From Hofstenia miamia (Eukaryota; Xenacoelomorpha; Acoela): 64,000 nt of DNA. Of the stretch, positions 56,911 to 64,000 are shown piece by piece; the stretch's first letter is position 1; every line of letters begins with the position of its first letter. The position numbers and the translations under genes were made by a program. Where the stretch lies: positions 1,826,589 through 1,890,588 of the forward strand of contig SCFE01000003.1 of the NCBI GenBank assembly GCA_004352715.1, written 5' to 3'. The notes beneath the pieces were generated by a model. It had not been told where the DNA came from and did no database searches. It saw only the letters and a list, made by a program, of their open reading frames with translations.

Positions 56911-57904
56911 NNNNNNNNNNNNNNNNNNNNNNNNNNNNNNNNNNNNNNNNNNNNNNNNNNNNNNNNNNNNNNNNNNNNNNNNNNNNNNNNNNNNNNNNNN
57001 NNNNNNNNNNNNNNNNNNNNNNNNNNNNNNNNNNNNNNNNNNNNNNNNNNNNNNNNNNNNNNNNNNNNNNNNNNNNNNNNNNNNNNNNNNNNNNNNNNNN
57101 NNNNNNNNNNNNNNNNNNNNNNNNNNNNNNNNNNNNNNNNNNNNNNNNNNNNNNNNNNNNNNNNNNNNNNNNNNNNNNNNNNNNNNNNNNNNNNNNNNNN
57201 NNNNNNNNNNNNNNNNNNNNNNNNNNNNNNNNNNNNNNNNNNNNNNNNNNNNNNNNNNNNNNNNNNNNNNNNNNNNNNNNNNNNNNNNNNNNNNNNNNNN
57301 NNNNNNNNNNNNNNNNNNNNNNNNNNNNNNNNNNNNNNNNNNNNNNNNNNNNNNNNNNNNNNNNNNNNNNNNNNNNNNNNNNNNNNNNNNNNNNNNNNNN
57401 NNNNNNNNNNNNNNNNNNNNNNNNNNNNNNNNNNNNNNNNNNNNNNNNNNNNNNNNNNNNNNNNNNNNNNNNNNNNNNNNNNNNNNNNNNNNNNNNNNNN
57501 NNNNNNNNNNNNNNNNNNNNNNNNNNNNNNNNNNNNNNNNNNNNNNNNNNNNNNNNNNNNNNNNNNNNNNNNNNNNNNNNNNNNNNNNNNNNNNNNNNNN
57601 NNNNNNNNNNNNNNNNNNNNNNNNNNNNNNNNNNNNNNNNNNNNNNNNNNNNNNNNNNNNNNNNNNNNNNNNNNNNNNNNNNNNNNNNNNNNNNNNNNNN
57701 NNNNNNNNNNNNNNNNNNNNNNNNNNNNNNNNNNNNNNNNNNNNNNNNNNNNNNNNNNNNNNNNNNNNNNNNNNNNNNNNNNNNNNNNNNNNNNNNNNNN
57801 NNNNNNNNNNNNNNNNNNNNNNNNNNNNNNNNNNNNNNNNNNNNNNNNNNNNNNNNNNNNNNNNNNNNNNNNNNNNNNNNNNNNNNNNNNNNNNNNNNNN
57901 NNNN
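56911..57904. other. Assembly gap, 994 N
   Basis: 994 undetermined bases followed directly by a TA repeat (57905-57921). The gap probably replaces a longer microsatellite that could not be assembled. Confidence 0.95.
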
Positions 57905-58176
57905 TATATATATATATATACTTATATTCAGCGCTTTATACTATGGAACCTCCGAAAATGGGTGTACAAAAAGCTAACATTTTCAAATTTCCATAGTACA
58001 AAAAGCTAAAACTTTAGTAAGGTCTTAAAAATAAAAAATTTATATTTTGGCTACATATTTTGTGTGCTAATCAAATATGTGGGCAAAATTTGAGAATGAA
58101 AGACTTTTTTTGTACATTTACTAATATATATTAGCTCTTTTGTGTATTTTAGTCAAAAACGTCTATAGTTTTAGAC

Positions 58177-59095
58177 ATGAGCAGTTCAGATGTCGAATTT
58201 GATGCAGATTTAGTTGATGCAATGATGGAAATGGATCTTTCATTATGCAATAAAGGAAATGAAACGCCTATTTTGTCAGATAGAGAAAATAAACAAGGCA
58301 CTTCATCTACTGAAAAACTACCTAAGAAAAAACGTCAAAAGCAAAAAAAGTTGCAAAGATGTATCATTTATAAATTTACATATAAAAAGTTTGCGGATTA
58401 TATTCGATACTCCCATAGTGATTTATCAAAGCTTAACAAGCGCTTGATCGTCGACCAAAAAAATTAAAAACCACGTATCAATGCTCAAAATGTGAAATCC
58501 GATTTGCAAACTGTAGGAGAAATTCTGTTCGTTGCAAGTGCAAAAATAGGAATCTTCTAAAAATAAAAAATCCTTTAAATTTTGAATATTTTCCACAATT
58601 TATTAAAGGTCTTCTCAAAAAGGTTAATACGGATTGCTTGAAATTGGTTAAAGACCTAGTTAAGGAATGGAAGGAACATGAAAAACAGCTAATGCAAGCT
58701 GGCCAAGTGGATGATTTGAGCATAAACACTAGTTTATATAGTACGCTTGGAGCAGTTTTGGAAAAACTGTATTGCGAATCTATGCAATTGAAAAATCCCA
58801 AAATTCTTCCAACATTTTTGCGATTGCTAAAAGAACAACTAAAAATTAAGTCAGTTACTGTTTTACATTATATTGGATCAATAGAGAAATTTCTCCAATA
58901 CTTACATAATCACTCTAATGCTGTAAAGTTTGAAATAAGCTATCATGAAAGATCTTAAATCCTGCTTCTTACCAATCTGGCCTTTCATCAATTCAGAATG
59001 GCAATGATGTTATCCTTGGAATAAAAGGACCAAGTGCACTATCAATTTTAGTTCCTGGGTTACCACTTGCTGCACCAGTTGATATAATGCATCAG
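58177..59095 (+). pseudogene. Decayed transposase with DxMH-type motif (CACTA/tnp2-like, tentative)
   Basis: The first frame (58177-58467) starts MSSSDVEFDADLVDAMMEMD and is acidic, then basic (KKKRQKQKK). A frame change near 58440 leads to TYQCSKCEIRFANCRRNSVRC (a possible zinc site) and a helical region to 58958. A further frame gives GIKGPSALSILVPGLPLAAP followed by VDIMH, then GTATTT. The pairing of GIKGPS and DxMH is known from transposase-derived proteins related to the tnp2 group. At least two frameshifts are present, so this copy is inactive. Confidence 0.45.
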
Positions 59096-60480
59096 GTATT
59101 TTTAATAATTAAAGTGACAGTTATACTTTTAATGTTTAGTTATATCTTGGAGTAGCACGATCGTTTCTTACTCTATTCCCAACTATCATCGGACCAGAAA
59201 ATCAAAGTTTGTGCGGTTTGTTATTAGTTTTGCTTATAATGTAGTTGGAAATTTTTTGACAAAACATTTTAGATATGACATTAATGCAATTTCAATTTCC
59301 CGTGGAAATAATTCGTAAGCCCCGCTCTTTCCATCATATTTCCCATTACATTATAAGATTTTTAGAATAATATTGTCAACAAATAAAATAAAAGTCTTAC
59401 GAAGTACTGGAGTTGGACTGTAATGCTACAATTCTCGAAGAAATATATTTTCAACTTTCGTTTTCTTCTCGAAAACTCTGATCCGTATTTCAAATAAAGT
59501 TTAAACATTAAAATAAACTAGTTATTTTGCATATTTCAATTGTCTAATTACGAATATACACAAATAAATAGGAATAGCAATGTCCTAAATTAAGAACTTT
59601 ACGAATATTCTTTTAACAAGTAATGGCATTTATTTTATTTTATTATATTTTTAATTTTATCTAACATTTATTGTTTGTAAAATTTTCCATGTAAAAGTAG
59701 ACTGTTTATTTAATATTTCGCTAATTCACATTTTCGCGATTTCATCCGAGAACCGTATTTATCAATTCTTTAACAATTACTCATACACGAGTGTGCTTGG
59801 CCACTTGCAACTTGCAAGGGACATTGGCAGATGGCGCTCTCAGATATTTAATTAGAATTTACTCACCTCAAATGCTTTATCGAAATGGCAAATAAAATCG
59901 CTTAATGTGAACTGAATCCTTTTAAATCGCACTGCACATAATTATTCTTATATGTATATTTATTTCTCATTTTTTCAGGTTTCTGTTCTAAACTGTATTT
60001 ATTATGAAATTGACAAGAGACATTTAAAAAGTGAAATAGTAGTTTTAATGACATTTAGATTAACTTTATAATATTTTAGAAGCAGTCCTTCGAAAATTCC
60101 CACACAAAAAACGAGCATATAAGATTGCCAGAGAAGCTTGCAATCAATATGGAAGAAACATAAAGTTATAGAATGTTGTATTATGTTTTTTTATTCTCAA
60201 TAAATTCTTGTAAATGTTTGTTTCTTGCTTAATTATTGAGAATTTAAATACTATAATATGTTTTTATTCCCTCTATCATGCTTTAAAATGTAAATTTATT
60301 AATAAAAAATTTAGAAATTATTTTTAAAACTTACTGTTATTTGGAAAGCTCCCAAATATTTGGCATTCATTTGTGATTTTTTGTAGTTAACCGGCCGAAC
60401 TGCTTGCGGGCGCGAAGTATGGAGAAAATCCGTGGTCGCGGGCGCTCAGTATTAAACCCATAGTACTTAGCTCCGGTATA
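59096..60480. other. Stretch without a supported gene
   Basis: AT-rich, nothing recognised. A GC-richer patch at 60390-60480 is followed by a short TA run. Confidence 0.4.
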
Positions 60481-60483
60481 AAT

Positions 60484-60503
60484 TATATATATATATATAT
60501 ATA
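60484..60503. repeat. Short (TA)n run
   Basis: About 20 bases of alternating TA. Confidence 0.9.
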
Positions 60504-60570
60504 AGATCAATTTCTTGAAAAGTCAAATGATACCTACTTTTCTTTTAATATTTTTCTGAAATGTTATGAT

Positions 60571-60862
60571 ACATTAAAAAAACGTTCTGAAAATTCCATT
60601 CTAAAACTGAATATTTGTCTAAATTTGGACAGATTACCTGAGATATTTGAATTCTTTAATAAGATTATATTTGATTTGGAAAAGGGTGTATGAATACCCC
60701 AGCGAAATACTATTTTAAACAAATGAAACAGTTTTCAGGATATTTTGGATGTGATTATTGTAATCAACCTGAGGTTTATATTGGGAGGATGACCTATCCT
60801 GATCAAAATTCCAATATTTGCACCAATGAGTCGTTCAGAACTAGGCAAAATGAGTCCCATCG
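60571..60862 (+). pseudogene. CACTA (tnp2-like) transposase fragment
   Basis: The plus strand reads NTPAKYYFKQMKQFSGYFGC followed by DYCNQPEVYIGRMTYPDQ and FRTRQNESH. The D/N-x-PA...GYxGCxxC...GRMTYP...RT pattern is the conserved block of tnp2-like transposases of animal CACTA/EnSpm elements. Sequence just upstream (ILKLNICLNLDRLP, in another frame) may be the preceding block. The match breaks off near 60862, where different sequence begins. No CACTA ends were found. Confidence 0.6.
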
Positions 60863-60959
60863 CTATTGTGGAATCAGGACGAAAAAGAAGGCCAAGATTT
60901 GTCAAAGAGGCAAAATATGGCGCTTATTATCTGTTATTTATTTTATTTTAGGGGCAAAA

Positions 60960-61234
60960 TGTAGTTAATTGTATTCATTTTCATTTATTATTTAGTTCGT
61001 GCTATTTATTTGATTTAAGACCTTATTCTTATTTTTCTAATTATTAGTGCAATTTCTTTTTTTCTGAAATTTGGCAAGTATGTAAACACCTGTTAAAATT
61101 GTATAAAAGGTGATGATTACTTACATTGTTTTTGTGAGAAATAAATCCCCAATTAAGTTTGATTGTTGGTAACGTATTTATTCAATCCTATTTCACCTTC
61201 GAACATTTTTTATTTCTATCGAAGGCTAACTACA
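60960..61234 (+). mobile_element. Long terminal repeat (probable 3' LTR)
   Basis: The 275-base segment starts TGTAGTTA and ends TAACTACA, a perfect 8-base inverted pair of the TG...CA type. A purine tract, AGGGGCAAAA, lies directly before it, as expected for second-strand priming next to a 3' LTR. Inside are a TATA-like TATAAAAGG (about 61105) and AATAAA (about 61140). The upstream sequence ends with a basic peptide (SGRKRRPRFVKEAKYGAYYL) that could be the tail of the retrotransposon polyprotein. No matching 5' LTR is in the window. Confidence 0.6.
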
Positions 61235-62104
61235 CTTTATTTATTACTCGATTTTCTTTTCACTTGTTTTATTTTGTTTTGTCGATTACGTTTACTTTTA
61301 TTTTAATTTCTTTTTTTTATTAGATAGGAAATTTATGTTGAGCTAAATTTGTAAGTATATTCTGAGGTAGGGTAGGCCTTCGCGGTCGAGAGACTGTCGT
61401 AGTTTTACCAGAAGCTCTTACCAATGATGAGCGACAGTTCTTTTGTGCAGAGAAAAAAATTAGCTCTTTTATTTTCAATTCCTACTTCATGTTCGATCTA
61501 TTATTTTATTTTCGGTAACCAAGCAAATGTTAACCAAGCATCGAACAAATGAACTAAATAAATTATTAAATAGTCTTAACAATTACAGTAGCAACTAAAT
61601 AAATTAAATCATTACGATGGAATAATCAGCAGTAAGTGAGACACGGCTCCAAGCGAAGAGTTGATTATGAATGGTGATTGCAGAACTATCCCTTTAGCCT
61701 AAATTAAATGAGCTCTCGATGCAGTTTAATGATTATATACTAACTTGCCCGCAACGGGGAACTGAAATTATGACAATTATGAGGTTTATGGAATTAGCAT
61801 ATATTTAGATACTGAAAAGGATGCACGAAGAAAGGCGACGAAAGCTGAAATTGTCAGCAATTTAAGTTCAGCAGATGACTGCAAGAAAACGCTCCTGGCA
61901 ACCATCTGCAGCTTTCCCAAATGCCATTGTAATTTCAAGATTTATGTGATAATTAATAATATTTTTATGTTTAATTTAATTCTTGCCAGTTTGTTGAATA
62001 TTTTATATCTATTAATCTCTTTTATTCAGCTGAATTTTATATGAGTAATTCTTAAAAGCATATTATTGTTATTATGTAGTGATGCGGTATATCCAAGTTT
62101 TTAG
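61235..62104. other. Stretch without a supported gene
   Basis: Nothing recognised between the LTR and the next exon-like segment. Confidence 0.4.
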
Positions 62105-62200
62105 GAAAATACTGAGATTCCTTTGAAAAAACGACGACCGCGGTCTACCTCAACACCTGTTGCCTCGTCAAGATTTTCAAACGATGGACTTTCCTCAAAT
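62105..62200 (+). CDS. Exon-like segment of a DUF4806-type gene (tentative)
   Basis: GTTTTTAG precedes and GTAAGA follows this 96-base segment, open in phase 0. It encodes ENTEIPLKKRRPRSTSTPVA and SSRFSNDGLSSN, basic and Ser-rich. Its likely partner is the coding stretch starting near 63723. Between them lie a TA repeat and a pogo-like element, which would then sit in an intron. Confidence 0.45.
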
Positions 62201-62208
62201 GTAAGAAT

Positions 62209-62215
<7 letters not shown>

Positions 62216-62260
<45 letters not shown>

Positions 62261-62285
62261 CATATATATATATACATATATATAT

Positions 62286-62320
<35 letters not shown>

Positions 62321-62321
62321 A
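62216..62321. repeat. (TA)n/(CATA)n microsatellite
   Basis: About 105 bases of TA repeats with interspersed CATA units. The translated frames across it are meaningless. Confidence 0.95.
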
Positions 62322-62331
62322 ATTTCTAATA

Positions 62332-63563
62332 GGGGAGAGCGGGACATGTTAGAACACCCATGCTAACTTTTTTCGTAAACACAAATTATTCTAACTTTTA
62401 ATGCTATCTTGTGTTAATTGATGGATATTTGTTGCCCAAGTGTTATTATTTATTTCACATTGCGTGCTCAAAAGTTGTGGTTAAAGGAAGGTTTTCAAGT
62501 GCTAAAAGTAAGTTTTTTGAAATAGTTTAAATCTCACTCTATTTTGTCAGCATGCATGATACCAATTATTTTACATGTTGTCAATAATTATTATGTAAAC
62601 CAGTTATAGTTACGAATATAAAATATTAAAACGAAAGTGTTACAAAAGAAATATTCTATAGTTTGAAAATATTGTCTTGGGGCATGTTGGAACAGTGTTT
62701 CTACATGCCCCACAAGGAAATGGTTGGAAATAATTATATATAAATATGTTTAGATGGTGAAAAACAGGCCAATAACAACTAATAGAGGTGTACCACCTGA
62801 AAACATAGCAAGAGCTATAAAGCTGGTACGTGATGGACATTTCTTTAGACGTGTTGAAGAAATGACGGGGGTGCCAATACCGACCATTCATCGCCACTTC
62901 AAACATATATACCCAAATCGTACCATGCGCACCGTGCTGTATTTACAGAAGCTCAGGAAAAAATTCTACAGGATCATATTTTAGAAATGTCGAATATTTA
63001 CTTTGGAATGACACCACAAAACATTCGAAATTTTGTGTTCAAACTTGCGATGGTCAACTCAATCCAAGTACCACAGTCTTGAAAAATTGCAGGACAAGCA
63101 GGCAAGGACTGGTTTACTTCATTCTTGAAGAGAAACCCTAATCTGTTCATTAGACAACCAGAGTCAACGAGTCTCGCCAGAGCTATGGGATTCAAGAGAC
63201 CCGTTGTGCAAGATTTCTACAACAAACTGGAGAAAGTAATTCAGGAATACAATCTTAATGGTTCAAAAATTTACAACTGTGATGAGACGGGGGTTACTAC
63301 AATAAAAATAAAAAATTTTTGTTGCTAAACCTATGAGGAGTTTTTAAAAAAGTGAATGTTCCAACATGCCCCACATGCACGGGGCATGCCTCAAAAGAAT
63401 CACTACTAATATATTGTTTAGATTATTTCAGCTAAATATCTAATTGTTGTTAAACTAAACAGTCGTAACTAACTAATAGTGCAATAATGAACATCAAATT
63501 AACAATACAATGAGAGTAGCTAGGTTTTTAAAAAAAGGCGTTCCAACTATCCCCGCTCTCCCC
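62332..63563 (+). mobile_element. pogo/Tigger-like DNA transposon, internally deleted
   Basis: The ends GGGGAGAGCGGGACATGTTA and, on the other strand, GGGGAGAGCGGGGATAGTTG are inverted repeats, extending imperfectly to about 27 bases. TA lies outside both (62330-62331 and 63564-63565). The interior encodes the N-terminal half of a transposase. Inside the TIRs a second, perfect 16-base inverted pair (GGGGCATGTTGGAACA at 62679-62694 and its complement at 63357-63372) repeats the TIR core. Confidence 0.85.
62754..63328 (+). pseudogene. pogo/Tigger-like transposase, truncated
   Basis: The first frame (62754-62984) reads MVKNRPITTNRGVPPENIAR with a helix-turn-helix-like segment (GHFFRRVEEMTGVPIPTIHR). 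After frameshifts, AGKDWFTSFLKRNPNLFIRQ and the DDE-domain start YNCDETGVTT follow (63125-63328). The D of CDETG is the first catalytic aspartate; the remaining two acidic residues and the C-terminus are deleted. There is an in-frame stop near 63080. Confidence 0.8.
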
Positions 63564-63722
63564 TACTTAGTACAGAAAAGAATGTGTACATAGCCAAAGT
63601 TCCCTTCTACACCATCAACTTCTATCAAAAGTTTCAATAATGAGAACCAAAGCACAAAACGTGATATTGATAAAATTGATGGAAGTTTATCCATAATTTT
63701 AATGTATTATTCTCTGTTTTAA

Positions 63723-64000
63723 CTCAATTGCGACGTATTTGGAAGCAATTGGCGAAAATCAGGCAGGATCAATCAAATATCTTGCAACAGCTTAAGTCGT
63801 TAAAAACTCTTTCCCCTAATGCAGAAAATATTCCTGATAGAGAGAATGAGATTCGGTCGCTTTTGCCAATTAACTCAAAAAATGAATTAGAAAATGTGGA
63901 CGGATTTTTGGCTATTTCGCAAGAAAATTATCGAAATTTAGTATACAGTCCCCTATTTCCATTAATAAATATGTTGCTTGAAAATAACATCAATGTTTGC
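63723..64000 (+). CDS. DUF4806-like coding segment, cut by right window edge (tentative)
   Basis: The frame is open from about 63723 to the window end. It encodes LRRIWKQLAKIRQDQSNILQ (a coiled-coil-like helix) and then EIRSLLPINSKNELENVDGF and LAISQENYRNLV. A helix followed by an LPxxSxxELxxxxxxL segment is the general shape of DUF4806 proteins, which are abundant in invertebrates and often transposon-linked. The 5' border is unclear, and the domain end lies outside the window. Confidence 0.45.

Noticed and set aside
56592-57996. 461-codon frame spanning the second large gap
   Set aside because: Most of it is N. Only the first 106 codons are real sequence and are reported as a fragment.
62101-62329. 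Frames of alternating Tyr and Ile on both strands
   Set aside because: Translation of the TA microsatellite.

Overview
This window is AT-rich eukaryotic DNA from an animal, most likely an invertebrate. It has GT-AG introns, host genes split into short exons with kilobase introns, and a dense layer of decayed transposable elements. There are no bacterial operons, CRISPR arrays or recognisable tRNA or rRNA genes. I cannot name the species. A complete ZMYND10 gene implies an animal with motile cilia or flagella. An arthropod is possible but only weakly supported.

Layout. 1-2.3 kb: two decayed reverse-transcriptase elements on the minus strand, a LINE fused to a Penelope-like fragment. 5.0-5.7 kb: a Tc1/mariner-like remnant with intact terminal repeats. 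6.0-11.0 kb: the 3' exons of an RNF34/RFFL-type RING ubiquitin ligase on the plus strand. 13.2-17.8 kb: a nearly full-length CR1-like LINE with an SGNH-type ORF1, a TAATG overlap between its two ORFs and a 2A-like motif. 19.1-21.5 kb: a possible Polinton capsid-type fragment, a 1000-base gap and a second CR1-like RT remnant. 24.2-26.9 kb: a Polinton/Maverick-type DNA polymerase B pseudogene. 30.0-32.9 kb: two minus-strand LINE remnants. 33.0-51.9 kb: the complete ten-exon ZMYND10 gene on the minus strand (443 codons). Its large introns hold several DNA transposons and, on the opposite strand, an intact 505-codon hAT-derived ORF. 52-57 kb: unassigned decayed sequence. 58-64 kb: decayed transposase pieces, one LTR, a pogo/Tigger-like element with its ends preserved, and two exon-like pieces of a DUF4806-like gene running off the right edge.

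Host function. ZMYND10 acts in cytoplasmic preassembly of axonemal dynein arms. The RNF34/RFFL-like protein is a RING E3 ligase. They share no operon-like relationship. Most other coding sequence is transposon-derived and broken by frameshifts or stops. The main exception is the 505-codon hAT ORF, which is fully open although three signature motifs of the family are altered; it is the best candidate here for a co-opted transposase.

Assembly caution. All three short N runs (9148-9168, 39086, 46345) are bordered by near-identical direct repeats that end at the N. This pattern suggests unmerged contig ends or alleles rather than real duplications. Two large gaps (1000 and 994 bases) also interrupt the sequence.
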